A program made the translations under genes and the position numbers. A DNA stretch of 51,418 bases from Bacillota bacterium (lineage in GTDB: Bacteria > Bacillota > Clostridia > Christensenellales > Aristaeellaceae): contig JAEWSC010000046.1 in NCBI GenBank assembly GCA_023398575.1, positions 1-51,418 of the forward strand. Direction: 5' to 3'. The stretch's first letter is position 1; the number at the start of each line of letters is the position of its first letter. The notes beneath the pieces are model-generated. The model made no database searches and was not told the DNA's origin. It saw only the letters and a list, made by a program, of their open reading frames with translations. Positions 37,291-45,873 of the stretch are shown piece after piece.

Positions 37291-38496
37291 TTACCAGGAA
37301 TATACAAACAGTTCCGTAAGCTCGGTATCCACAAATATCATGTACAGGGTAACATTTTCAATGCCTGCAGCACCGATGACCGGTTGGGTATAGTGCAGCG
37401 TCGCCGTAGCCCCATTGTATTCGGCCAAGCCAAAAGGCGGCGTTTCTAAATCGCCGTACAGTACCTCTGTCGTAGAGCCGTCAAATTCGCCTTCACTGTG
37501 GCGGAAGCGCATGATCACGCTGGACAAGGAATCGCCTACCATAATTGCCCGCGGACCTTCCAGGCCGCGTTGGCTTAAGGCAAAGGTATCCACTCGCTGA
37601 AACACCTTATCTTTATCATAGGCAAAGGTGATCTCTGCCGCCGGCCATTGCAGTATGCGCAGCCAGTCGCCGCCGTCATCCTCCAGCCAAGTTTCCGTTT
37701 CATAGGCGCCAAGGGTATCCACCGCCATTTGAGGCGTAAGGCTTAAATAATCTATCCCGGTAAAATACAGGTCGCCCCGTTCAAAAACATCAATATCCGT
37801 ACCTTCGCTGCTTTGGATATAAGCAAAGTAGGATTCATCCCGCTGCTGAACCGCCACTTCCTCAACGGTTTTTGCTGCCTGTTCTTTTTCGATAACAGCC
37901 GAAAGCCCGTAGGCACGGACAGCGGTTACATATCCATTTTCCAGGCTGTAGATCAAGCCGGTATCGGTGTATTGATCCTGCGTGTCGGGTACAAGCTCAT
38001 GCACCGCGTACTGCACCGCCTGAATTCGCTGACCATCACGCTGGACGCGGCCCCAAAGCGCTTCTTCAGGAAGGCTGTCGGAAAGATACAGCACAGCGAA
38101 GTCATGGCTGCCAAGCAGCGTGGGATTTTCGTTGGCATAGGCCGCAAGCAACTGCTGCTGGGTATCAGATATGCCAACGTCCCTTGGGCATTCCACCTCA
38201 TACCCGGTAACAACAATTGCATTGAGTTCGCTTTCTTCGTTTAAAGCAGGCGTGTTTAAATACAGTGTGACATCTCCATAAACAAGCGCATATCCATCTT
38301 CCGTTAACGCCGGCTGCTCTTTAGGGCCTTGAGGATTGGCAGCATTCAATTGGGTCATCAGCCGCATCGCCCAATCACTTATTTCCTGTACGGTCAGACC
38401 GCCTACATCCAAATCACCCGCGAACGCATATAACGGCGTGGCCGTTATCATAACCAGAATCACGATGAGGAAAAGGCCTTTTATCGTATGCTTCAT
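37291..38496 (-). CDS. Exported protein of unknown function
   Basis: A 401-residue protein with a signal peptide (residues 1-26: KHTIKG, a hydrophobic core, then AFAGD as a likely cleavage site). The mature part is acidic and beta-rich, with no motif I recognise. An early IEKEQAAKTVEEV helix separates two halves. The ATG at 38496 follows AAGGAG; an in-frame start 14 codons upstream is rejected. It precedes the zinc-ribbon/TPR gene by 58 nt on the same strand, so the two are likely co-transcribed and may act together at the cell surface. Function unknown. Confidence 0.75.
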   Translation of the reverse strand: MKHTIKGLFLIVILVMITATPLYAFAGDLDVGGLTVQEISDWAMRLMTQLNAANPQGPKEQPALTEDGYALVYGDVTLYLNTPALNEESELNAIVVTGYEVECPRDVGISDTQQQLLAAYANENPTLLGSHDFAVLYLSDSLPEEALWGRVQRDGQRIQAVQYAVHELVPDTQDQYTDTGLIYSLENGYVTAVRAYGLSAVIEKEQAAKTVEEVAVQQRDESYFAYIQSSEGTDIDVFERGDLYFTGIDYLSLTPQMAVDTLGAYETETWLEDDGGDWLRILQWPAAEITFAYDKDKVFQRVDTFALSQRGLEGPRAIMVGDSLSSVIMRFRHSEGEFDGSTTEVLYGDLETPPFGLAEYNGATATLHYTQPVIGAAGIENVTLYMIFVDTELTELFVYSW

Positions 38497-38865
38497 AAAC
38501 GCTCCTTTATATAAGGAAGCCGGACGGCCTATGCACACCGCCGCATAACCGGCAAACCATAGATGTTGCCTATTGTATTTTACCCCATGTTGGGCCGTCT
38601 GTATAGACGGAATTGTAAAAACCGCTTTGACGGCTGCTCTTTACCATATGCTACACACCTACGCCTTTTATGTCGCGCAACGGGCTGGCTGCACATTGAT
38701 TAGGTTTTATCAAAATGGATGATAAACATATGTAAATTGCATTACCATTCCTGATTGTCCCCCAAAAAAAGAATCAATCACTGCCCATATTGCATTTTTT
38801 TCGTTTTTTTATTCGCCTCGACTGTTCAAAAATGCATAATTGGAGAAGTATACATTCAAAACGCA
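38497..38865. other. Divergent intergenic region with a small palindrome
   Basis: About 370 AT-rich bases between the exported-protein gene (minus) and the liv operon (plus). It holds a CCGTCT-GTAT-AGACGG hairpin at 38595-38610, which could be an operator or the foot of a minus-strand promoter region. I found no convincing minus-strand promoter and no gene. Confidence 0.4.
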
Positions 38866-38894
38866 TTGACACACCTACACGCACGCGCTATAAT
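38866..38894 (+). promoter_or_regulatory. Perfect consensus sigma-A promoter of the liv operon
   Basis: TTGACA and TATAAT, both exact consensus, are separated by exactly 17 bp. The livJ start is 117 bp downstream of the -10 box, leaving a leader of about 110 nt with only a weak GGATA/TATCC hairpin. Confidence 0.92.
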
Positions 38895-39011
38895 GTCTCC
38901 ACAAGCAATGGAGCATGGCAGGATGGTAGTCTGCATCACGTCTATTGCTTTTGGTTTATTGGATACCCCAAAGGATATCCTAGAATTTCACTTAAAGGGA
39001 GGAAACACCTG

Positions 39012-40142
39012 ATGAAGAAATTGCTGTCCCTGTTTGCCGTACTGGTACTGCTCCTGACAACCGTTTGCCTGCCAGTTCTGGCCGAAACCGCACCCATCAA
39101 GGTTGGCGCCATTTCCCCAAACACAGGTGACCTTGCCGCGTACGGCGAAGCCGTTTCCAACGGCATTGATCTGGCCGTAGCGGAAATCAACGCCGCCGGC
39201 GGGGTTCTGGGACGTCCCCTTGAAATTACACACATGGATGACAAAGGCGATTCCACCGAAGGCGCCAATGCATTCAACAAACTTGTATCCGACGGTGTGA
39301 AAGCCATCATCGGTTCCGTTACCTCCGGCGTCACCGCAGGCCTGGGCGCCCTGGCTGATGCGGAAGGCATGCTCCTTTTAACCCCTACCGCCACCGCTGA
39401 CACCGTTACCGACGGTCTCAAAGGTGTTTTCCGCGCCTGCTACAAAGACTCCTTCCAAGGCGAAGTTGCCGCCAAGTTGGCTGTTGACTTGGGCGTGAAG
39501 AAGGTTGCCGTGCTCTACGCTTCCGGCGATGCCTATTCCTCCGGTCTGTATGAATCCTTCAAAGCTGCCAGCGAGAAGCTTGGTCTGGAACTGGTAGCTA
39601 CCGAAAGCACCGCCGGCGTCCATGATACCGATTTTACCACCCAGCTGACCAACATCGTCGCTGCCGGCCCCGAATTGATCTTTGCCCCGTTCTACTATGA
39701 TACCGTCGGCCCCAACATCGTGCCTCAGGCTCGCGCAGCCGGCTTCACCGGCTACTTTGCCGGCGCTGACGGCTGGGATGGTACCATTCCCAACATGGTG
39801 GAAGACAAGAGCCTGTACAACAAGAGCTTCTTCGTCAACCACTATGCTGCCGATGATCCCTCCGAGAAGGTTCAGAACTTTGTGAAAGCCTACACAGATA
39901 AGTTTGGCGCTGAGAGCCTGAACGCTCTGGCTGCACTGGCTTACGACTCCGTGTATATGCTGGCTCAGGCGATTAACACCGCCGGAACCGACGATACCGC
40001 CGCCATCATCACCGCCATGACCGGCATGAGCTTTGAAGGCGTTACCGGCTCCTTTACTCTGGATGAGACCGGTACCCCCGCCAAGGCAGCTCCCGTCATC
40101 GAGCTCATCGACGGCACCGCCAAGTTCTACAAGAACATCTAA
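39012..40142 (+). CDS. livJ: Branched-chain amino acid ABC transporter binding protein
   Basis: A 376-residue periplasmic-type (Leu/Ile/Val) binding protein. The signal peptide covers residues 1-24 and ends VLA|ET; Cys19 is preceded by TTV and does not make a proper lipobox, so anchoring as a lipoprotein is doubtful. The mature protein shows IKVGAISPNTGDLAAYGEAVSNGIDLAVAEINAAGGVLG, the type-I fold hallmark, with complete length. The ATG at 39012 follows AAGGGAGG; the frame is open upstream but has no site. It is the first gene of livJHMGF, behind a perfect promoter and followed by a strong terminator, so it should be made in excess over the permease. Confidence 0.93.
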   Translation: MKKLLSLFAVLVLLLTTVCLPVLAETAPIKVGAISPNTGDLAAYGEAVSNGIDLAVAEINAAGGVLGRPLEITHMDDKGDSTEGANAFNKLVSDGVKAIIGSVTSGVTAGLGALADAEGMLLLTPTATADTVTDGLKGVFRACYKDSFQGEVAAKLAVDLGVKKVAVLYASGDAYSSGLYESFKAASEKLGLELVATESTAGVHDTDFTTQLTNIVAAGPELIFAPFYYDTVGPNIVPQARAAGFTGYFAGADGWDGTIPNMVEDKSLYNKSFFVNHYAADDPSEKVQNFVKAYTDKFGAESLNALAALAYDSVYMLAQAINTAGTDDTAAIITAMTGMSFEGVTGSFTLDETGTPAKAAPVIELIDGTAKFYKNI

Positions 40143-40213
40143 GCAGTTGCCCCTACCACGGCATACCGCTTACAGACGTGGCTGGAAGTAATACACTTCC
40201 GCGTGCCCGGGAC

Positions 40214-40252
40214 AAGGGGCGGACCCAAAAGTCCGCCCCCTTTTGTCTTTTT
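40214..40252 (+). terminator. Intercistronic terminator between livJ and livH
   Basis: A perfect GGGGCGGAC/GTCCGCCCC stem with a 6-nt loop is followed by CTTTTGTCTTTTT. It lies 72 nt after livJ. Partial read-through would give a high binding-protein to permease ratio. Confidence 0.85.
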
Positions 40253-40301
40253 ACAATTTTTCTGGTATCATATCTGAAGCAATTTATCTGAAGAGAGGAA
40301 G

Positions 40302-41267
40302 ATGTCAAGCATGGATGGGCTGATGCTTTTCATCCAACAGACCATCAACGGCTTGCGCGTGGGCAGTATCTACGCGCTGGTAGCGCTGGGCTATACCATG
40401 GTCTACGGGATCATCCGGCTGATCAACTTCGCCCACGGTGATTTTATCATGGTGGGTGGGTATGCCCTGGTATTTACCGTGCCCCTGATGATTTCCATTG
40501 GCGTGCCTGCATGGCTGGCGGTCATCGCTGCGGTGATTGTTTGCGCTGTCGTGGGCATTCTGGTGGAGAAATTGGCCTACAGCCCGGTGAGGAAACGAGG
40601 CACCAAAATGTCCACCCTCATCACAGCTATCGCCATGAGCCTCTTTTTGGAGAATCTGGCCCAGGTGTTTTTTGGCGCAAATCCCAAGCAGGTGAAGACG
40701 CTCTTCAATCTTGCCCCTATCCGCTTTTACGGTTCCGGCGACGGAGTTGCTGAACCTCCCGTGCTGTTTACGCTGGATGCAAACACGGTGCTGACCATAT
40801 TGATTGGCGTCACAATGATGGTGGCGTTGTTCCTGTTTGTAAAGTACACCAAGAGCGGCCAGGCCATGCGCGCCGTCTCCGAGGATAAGAATGCCGCATT
40901 TTTGATGGGCATCAATGTTAACCGTACCATATCGCTGACCTTTGCCATCGGCGCAGGTTTGGCTGGCGCTGCTTCGCTGATGTACGCGGCCCAGTATCCC
41001 TCCATCACCAACACCATGGGCTCCATGTTGGGCCTCAAAGCTTTCGTGGCGGCTGTGCTGGGCGGTATCGGAAGCATCCCAGGTGCTATGCTGGGCGGTG
41101 TCGTCATCGGCTTGGTTGAAAGCCTTTCCAAGGCCTATATCAAGGACCTGACGGGCGGCATCATCACCTCGGCCTTCTCCGACGCCATCGTATTCAGCAT
41201 TTTGATTATTGTTCTTCTTGTCAAGCCTGCAGGCATTCTTGGCAAGAACATTGGCGAGAAAGTGTAG
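40302..41267 (+). CDS. livH: Branched-chain amino acid ABC transporter permease LivH
   Basis: A 321-residue membrane protein with about eight helices. The N-terminal GLRVGSIYALVALGYTMVYGIIRLINFAHGDF motif is diagnostic, and the EAA-like loop (MRAVSEDKNAAFLMGINVNRT) contacts the ATPases. The start is ATG at 40302 with GAGAGGA close by, or ATG at 40311. The stop is TAG. livM follows after 10 nt. Confidence 0.95.
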   Translation: MSSMDGLMLFIQQTINGLRVGSIYALVALGYTMVYGIIRLINFAHGDFIMVGGYALVFTVPLMISIGVPAWLAVIAAVIVCAVVGILVEKLAYSPVRKRGTKMSTLITAIAMSLFLENLAQVFFGANPKQVKTLFNLAPIRFYGSGDGVAEPPVLFTLDANTVLTILIGVTMMVALFLFVKYTKSGQAMRAVSEDKNAAFLMGINVNRTISLTFAIGAGLAGAASLMYAAQYPSITNTMGSMLGLKAFVAAVLGGIGSIPGAMLGGVVIGLVESLSKAYIKDLTGGIITSAFSDAIVFSILIIVLLVKPAGILGKNIGEKV

Positions 41268-41277
41268 GTGCGGCAGG

Positions 41278-42333
41278 ATGACAAGACGCAAGGTAAGTTT
41301 TGTTGGGCTGCTGGTAAGCATTATTGGCTTGGCAGTGGTCTGCCTGGCCCTATGGGTGATGGATACCCAGGGCATGATCGACAATTACATTCGCGGCATT
41401 ATTGTGCAGTGCTTATATGCCATCATCCTGGTAACCTCCTTGAATCTGGCCACCGGTTTCCTGGGGCAAATTGCCCTAGGGCACGCAGGCTTCATGGCCA
41501 TAGGCGCCTATACCTCAGGATTGGTCACCAAGGCTATAGGTCTTGCCGTCAAGGCTGGAACGATTACCATAGATCCGCTTCTTCAATTCGGCATCGGCCT
41601 TCTATGCGGCGCTTTGATGGCCGCTTTGTTCGGATTGTTGGTAGGCATACCTGCGCTGAGGCTTCGCGGTGACTACCTGGCCATCATCACGCTGGGTTTT
41701 GGGGAAATCATTCGCGTAGTGATACAGAACCTAAAGTTCGCCGGCGGTAAGGGGTTAGCGCAGGGCCAGGCAGGCCAGGCACTGATTGGCATCATGCGGA
41801 TGAATAACATGTACATCATCTTCTGGATCGCCGCCCTCTGCGTGGGACTGATGTTTGCGTTCGTGCGTTCAAAGTTCGGCCGCGCTATCATGGCTATCCG
41901 CGAGGATGATATCGCCGCGTCCAGCGTAGGGGTGAACACTACATTCTATAAAGTGCTAACCTTTACAGTATCCGCTTTTTTCGCCGGTGTTGCCGGCGCA
42001 ATATTCGCCCACAGGGGAACCGGCTCTATACAGCCCGGTGACTTCGGCTTTCTCAAATCGACAGAATACATCATCATGGTGGTACTGGGCGGCATGGGTT
42101 CCCTGACAGGCTCTGTCATTGCGGCTATCGCACTCTCCATCCTCCCGGAACTTTTGCGTGCTTTTGCCGAATACCGCATGCTGGTCTACTCTGTAGTGCT
42201 GGTCATTGTTATGATATTCCGGCCTATCGGCCTGTGCGGCAATTACGAGTTCAGCTTATACCGCATGATTCTGAAAACATCGCGACTGTTTTCCCCCAAG
42301 GATAAAAAGCCCGCTGTCAAAGGAGGCGACTGA
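41278..42333 (+). CDS. livM: Branched-chain amino acid ABC transporter permease LivM
   Basis: A 351-residue permease partner of LivH. SLNLATGFLGQIALGHAGFMAIGAYTSGL and RLRGDYLAIITLGFGEIIRVV are typical LivM motifs, and the ATPase-contact loop is RAIMAIREDDIAASSVGVN. The ATG at 41278 follows TAGGTGCGGCAGG, with the livH stop inside it; longer in-frame starts lie within livH and are rejected. The livG start follows 3 nt after the stop. Confidence 0.94.
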   Translation: MTRRKVSFVGLLVSIIGLAVVCLALWVMDTQGMIDNYIRGIIVQCLYAIILVTSLNLATGFLGQIALGHAGFMAIGAYTSGLVTKAIGLAVKAGTITIDPLLQFGIGLLCGALMAALFGLLVGIPALRLRGDYLAIITLGFGEIIRVVIQNLKFAGGKGLAQGQAGQALIGIMRMNNMYIIFWIAALCVGLMFAFVRSKFGRAIMAIREDDIAASSVGVNTTFYKVLTFTVSAFFAGVAGAIFAHRGTGSIQPGDFGFLKSTEYIIMVVLGGMGSLTGSVIAAIALSILPELLRAFAEYRMLVYSVVLVIVMIFRPIGLCGNYEFSLYRMILKTSRLFSPKDKKPAVKGGD

Positions 42334-42336
42334 CCA

Positions 42337-43101
42337 ATGGCTGATATATTTTTAAAGGCAAGCAACCTGGGCATTGCCTTTGGCGGGCTGAAAGCTGTGA
42401 ATCAGTTGAATCTTGAGATTTATCAAGGTGAACTGGTTGGCCTTATCGGCCCCAATGGCGCTGGCAAGACGACGGTTTTTAACCTGTTGACCGGTGTCTA
42501 CAAGCCGACAGAGGGTTCTTTTTCTCTGCTGGGACAGCGGATGAACGGAAAAAAGACCCATGAGATTGTGGCTGCCGGTATCGCCCGTACCTTTCAGAAT
42601 ATCCGGCTGTTTAAAAAAATGACGGTACTGGAAAACGTGCTTATTTCCTTTACCGGCCGGCTCAAGTATGGCATGCTTGGCTCACTTTTGCGTACCGGCT
42701 CTTTCTGGAAGGAAGAAAAGCAGATTCAAGACCAGGCTATGGAACTGCTGTCTGTTTTCAATCTTCAGGACAAGGCCGACTGGAACGCAGAAAACCTGCC
42801 CTATGGCCAGCAGCGCAAGCTGGAAATTGCCAGAGCCTTGGCGACCAACGCCAAAATGCTTTTGCTGGATGAACCGGCCGCCGGCATGAACCCCACAGAA
42901 ACTGCGGAACTGCTGGCGTGCATCAACGTGATCCGCAAAAAGTTCCCCATCAGCATCCTTTTGATCGAGCATGATATGAGCCTGGTCATGAACGTATGCG
43001 AGCGTATCGTCGTAATCGATTACGGCGAGATCATTGCCCAAGGCCTACCCGAAGAAATCGCCCACAATCCAAAAGTCATCGCCGCTTACCTTGGCGAATA
43101 G
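42337..43101 (+). CDS. livG: Branched-chain amino acid ABC transporter ATP-binding protein LivG
   Basis: A 254-residue ATPase. The Walker A motif is GPNGAGKT, and the signature is the atypical LPYGQQRKLEIAR usual for LivG. Walker B is MLLLDEPAAGMNP, and the switch histidine is in LLIEHDMSLVM. The ATG has a perfect AAAGGAGG. The stop is TAG, 14 nt before livF. Confidence 0.96.
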   Translation: MADIFLKASNLGIAFGGLKAVNQLNLEIYQGELVGLIGPNGAGKTTVFNLLTGVYKPTEGSFSLLGQRMNGKKTHEIVAAGIARTFQNIRLFKKMTVLENVLISFTGRLKYGMLGSLLRTGSFWKEEKQIQDQAMELLSVFNLQDKADWNAENLPYGQQRKLEIARALATNAKMLLLDEPAAGMNPTETAELLACINVIRKKFPISILLIEHDMSLVMNVCERIVVIDYGEIIAQGLPEEIAHNPKVIAAYLGE

Positions 43102-43115
43102 GAGGGGTTCACAAA

Positions 43116-43820
43116 ATGCTGAGCGTGAAAGACCTGCATGTGCATTACGGAGCCATCCACGCCATTAAGGGCGTTTCTCTGGAGGTAAACGATGGTGAAG
43201 TTGTTTCCCTGATCGGTGCCAACGGCGCTGGCAAAACGACCATTCTTCATACCATCTCAGGCCTGATAAAAGCCACATCCGGCTCCATTACATTGGGCAG
43301 CACCAATCTGCGCGCCACCGAGCCATATAACATTATTAAACTGGGTATGGCCCATGTACCGGAAGGGCGTCACGTGTTTGCCCGCATGACGGTGATGGAA
43401 AATCTGAAAATGGGCGCGTACATGCTCAATAACAAAGAACAGGTTAACAAGAATATTGAGGAAATCTTTCAGAGCTTTCCCCGTCTGAAAGAGCGTGCCC
43501 GACAGCTGGCCGGCACATTATCCGGCGGTGAACAGCAGATGCTGGCTACCGGCCGCGCTTTGATGACCAACCCCAAAATGCTGCTGATGGATGAGCCCTC
43601 CATGGGATTATCACCTATCCTGGTCAAGGAAATCTTTCGCATCATACAAACGCTGCATGAACGCGGTATCACCATACTGTTGGTGGAGCAAAACGCCAAA
43701 GTTGCTCTTTCCGTTTCCAGCCGGGCCTACGTGCTGGAGACCGGTTCCATCGTTATGTCTGGCAACGCCGCGGAGTTGATGGAAGACGACCGGGTACGCA
43801 AAGCCTATCTGGGCGCTTGA
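43116..43820 (+). CDS. livF: Branched-chain amino acid ABC transporter ATP-binding protein LivF
   Basis: A 234-residue ATPase, partner of LivG. The Walker A motif is GANGAGKT, the signature LSGGEQQMLATGRAL, Walker B MLLMDEPSMGLSP and the switch region LLVEQNAKVAL (Gln-type, as usual for LivF). The ATG at 43116 follows GGAGGGG; the frame is open further upstream within livG but that part is not LivF. It is the last gene of the liv operon; a repeat element and a bidirectional terminator follow. Confidence 0.96.
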   Translation: MLSVKDLHVHYGAIHAIKGVSLEVNDGEVVSLIGANGAGKTTILHTISGLIKATSGSITLGSTNLRATEPYNIIKLGMAHVPEGRHVFARMTVMENLKMGAYMLNNKEQVNKNIEEIFQSFPRLKERARQLAGTLSGGEQQMLATGRALMTNPKMLLMDEPSMGLSPILVKEIFRIIQTLHERGITILLVEQNAKVALSVSSRAYVLETGSIVMSGNAAELMEDDRVRKAYLGA

Positions 43821-43831
43821 CGCTGCGCTTT

Positions 43832-43917
43832 CGTGAAAATCGGATACGCGATTTTCACGTGTTTCACCGCACTTGTCGTCGATTTCGGGTTGAACAACGA
43901 AGGCTGATCCCTCGTTG
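43832..43917. repeat. Repeat core copy B flanked by hairpins
   Basis: A perfect CGTGAAAATCG/CGATTTTCACG hairpin (43832-43859) precedes the 22-nt core at 43864-43885 (TCACCGCACTTGTCG then TCGATTT). A CAACGAAGG/CCCTCGTTG hairpin (43895-43917) follows. The core matches copy A at 16001-16022 in 19 of 22 positions, while the hairpins are unrelated in sequence. Confidence 0.55.
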
Positions 43918-43938
43918 CTCCCCGGAAACGCAGATCTC

Positions 43939-43981
43939 AAAAGCCGCATTTACTACATTCAATGCAGTAAATGCGGCTTTT
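43939..43981. terminator. Bidirectional terminator after the liv operon
   Basis: A 16-bp perfect stem (AAAAGCCGCATTTACT with AGTAAATGCGGCTTTT) and an 11-nt loop, with T runs on both strands, separate livF from the convergent dehydrogenase gene. Confidence 0.9.
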
Positions 43982-44027
43982 GCTTATCCGTTCACTTGTA
44001 ATTATGCCTCTGAGTGGCCGTAAAGTA

Positions 44028-44891
44028 TCACTTTTCATTATAATAGCGAATCAGCGCCTGGGTGCCCAAATCGTCCATCCCCGACGCAGCTAGCGCTTCA
44101 AACTGAGATAGTACCTGCATAAGCACAGGCAACTCCATTTCCCTTTGCCCGCTTTCCTCCTGTGCAATGCGCATGTCTTTGATATAATGCTTAATGTAAA
44201 AGCCCGGCGCCATATCGTCTTTGATCATCTTATAGCCATTATTGCTCATCTGCCAGCTGCCCGCTGCTCCTTGAGAGATGCAGTCCAGCATGGCCTGTAC
44301 ATCAAGCCCCATGCTGCGGCCATAGGCCACCGCTTCCGCCACACCTGCCACGGCGCCAGCGATTGCGATTTGGTTGGCCATTTTCATATGCTGGCCGTTG
44401 CCCGCCTTGCCAGCATATGTAATGCTCTTTCCGATACATTGAAAAATGGGCCGAGCTTTTTCAAAAGCTACCTGATCGCCGCCCACCATGATGGTCAGAG
44501 TGGCCTTTTTTGCGCCGATATCCCCACCGGATACGGGGGCGTCCAGCGACTGAAGACCTTTTTCCTTGGCCGCTTGATAAATGCGGGCAGAGAGGGCTGG
44601 ACTGGTGGTGGTGCAGTCGATCAGCAGCGTGCCTTTTTCTGCGTTTTCCACAATGCCGTCCCTGCCCAAATAAACAGTTTCCACGTCCTTTGGGAAACCT
44701 ACCATGGTAATCACAGCCTCACAGCCCTTTATACACTGGGCAGCCGTCTCTGACCAATTTGCCCCGTCCGCAAGCAACTCCTCCGCCGTTTCCTTTCGGC
44801 GTGTATATACGTTTAGCCTATGCCCGCCTGCCATCAAATTCTTTGCCATGGGCACACCCATCACACCCAGGCCAATAAACGCTATCTTCAT
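44028..44891 (-). CDS. 3-hydroxyisobutyrate dehydrogenase / tartronate semialdehyde reductase family
   Basis: A 287-residue NAD(P)-dependent beta-hydroxyacid dehydrogenase. MKIAFIGLGVMGVPMAKNLMAGGH is the Rossmann motif. DAPVSGGDIGAKKATLTIMVGG is the substrate-binding signature, and GKAGNGQHMKMANQI holds the catalytic lysine. The C-terminal all-helical domain is complete. It could act on 3-hydroxyisobutyrate, tartronate semialdehyde or a related acid. Two ATGs lie close together; the one at 44891 has AAAGGAGG at 7 nt. It has its own promoter and ends at the bidirectional terminator next to the liv operon. A link to valine breakdown is tempting but unproven. Confidence 0.9.
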   Translation of the reverse strand: MKIAFIGLGVMGVPMAKNLMAGGHRLNVYTRRKETAEELLADGANWSETAAQCIKGCEAVITMVGFPKDVETVYLGRDGIVENAEKGTLLIDCTTTSPALSARIYQAAKEKGLQSLDAPVSGGDIGAKKATLTIMVGGDQVAFEKARPIFQCIGKSITYAGKAGNGQHMKMANQIAIAGAVAGVAEAVAYGRSMGLDVQAMLDCISQGAAGSWQMSNNGYKMIKDDMAPGFYIKHYIKDMRIAQEESGQREMELPVLMQVLSQFEALAASGMDDLGTQALIRYYNEK

Positions 44892-44917
44892 TCGCATGCC
44901 TCCTTTGCTCTTATTTC

Positions 44918-44946
44918 AGTATAACAAAGGGATGGATTTGAGGCAA
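44918..44946 (-). promoter_or_regulatory. Sigma-A promoter of the beta-hydroxyacid dehydrogenase gene
   Basis: On the minus strand TTGCCT and TATACT are separated by 17 bp, 27 bp upstream of the start codon. Confidence 0.65.
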
Positions 44947-45001
44947 GCGGTAACATGGCGTATTCCGCCTCTGCCTGTACCTCAAAAAACGGCGCAAAGC
45001 A

Positions 45002-45030
45002 TTGACAGACCATTGCCTAACATCTATACT
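45002..45030 (+). promoter_or_regulatory. Sigma-A promoter of nagB
   Basis: TTGACA and TATACT are separated by 17 bp. The leader to nagB is about 90 nt and AT-rich, without a clear structure. Confidence 0.85.
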
Positions 45031-45127
45031 GTATTAGTACAATATCTCTATTAAATTCTATAATATCCTTATATTTCAACGGTTTTTTAAATTATTCAAA
45101 CAATACATGTATTACGGAGGAGTTTTT

Positions 45128-45853
45128 ATGCAAATCCATCTTTTCGATAACGCCGCCCAGGTTGGCCAGGCTGCCGCCATGCTAATTGCCGCCCAGCTCA
45201 TACAAAAACCCGACAGCGTCCTGGGCTTGGCTACCGGCTCTTCCCCGATCCCTACCTACCGGCAGTTGATTGCCTGGCACAAGGACGGCATTATCGATTT
45301 TTCCAAGGCCGTCACCTTCAACCTGGATGAATATGTAGGCATCGCGAAGGATCACCCTGCCAGCTATCATGCCTTTATGGAGGCGGAACTTTTTACCCAC
45401 ATTAATGCAGCAAAAAAGAACATTCATATCCCTGATGGCAGTGCTTCTAACTTACAGCGGGAATGCAGCGAATACGATACTGCCATTTCCCGTGCGGGCG
45501 GCATTGATACTCAACTGCTTGGCATTGGCCGCAACGGCCATATCGGATTTAACGAGCCTCATGAGCAGTTTGTGTACGGCTGCCACGTGGTGAATCTTAC
45601 TGAAAGCACCATCGAGGCAAACCGCCGCTTCTTCGCCCCGGGGGAGGACGTGCCCAGCCAGGCTATCAGTCTTGGCGTAGGCAGCATCATGAATGCCCGG
45701 CGCGTGGTACTCATCGCCACCGGTGCCGACAAAGCACAGGCTATCCGCAGGGCCATCCGCGAGGATGTGAACCCACAGGTTCAGGCCTCTATACTGCGAA
45801 CCCACCGCGATGTGATCTTCCTTTTGGACAGGGCTGCAGCTGGGCTATTGTAA
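45128..45853 (+). CDS. nagB: Glucosamine-6-phosphate deaminase
   Basis: A 241-residue isomerase/deaminase converting glucosamine-6-phosphate to fructose-6-phosphate and ammonia. GLATGSSPIPTY binds phosphate, FNLDEYVG holds the catalytic aspartate, and GIGRNGHIGFNEP carries the histidine and glutamate; the Asn-Gly-His variant is usual in Bacillota. Length is that of the short Bacillus-type NagB. The ATG at 45128 follows CGGAGGAG; an in-frame start seven codons earlier lies on top of that site. It is monocistronic; nagA is not nearby. Its stop is 20 nt from the convergent riboswitch-controlled gene. Confidence 0.95.
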   Translation: MQIHLFDNAAQVGQAAAMLIAAQLIQKPDSVLGLATGSSPIPTYRQLIAWHKDGIIDFSKAVTFNLDEYVGIAKDHPASYHAFMEAELFTHINAAKKNIHIPDGSASNLQRECSEYDTAISRAGGIDTQLLGIGRNGHIGFNEPHEQFVYGCHVVNLTESTIEANRRFFAPGEDVPSQAISLGVGSIMNARRVVLIATGADKAQAIRRAIREDVNPQVQASILRTHRDVIFLLDRAAAGLL

Positions 45854-45873
45854 CAGGCGTATCCACCGCATTA

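Noticed and set aside
40305..41384. Open frame of 359 codons opposite livH
   Set aside because: Antisense to a membrane-protein gene; the sequence is His/Gln/Asp-rich as expected from reversed hydrophobic codons.
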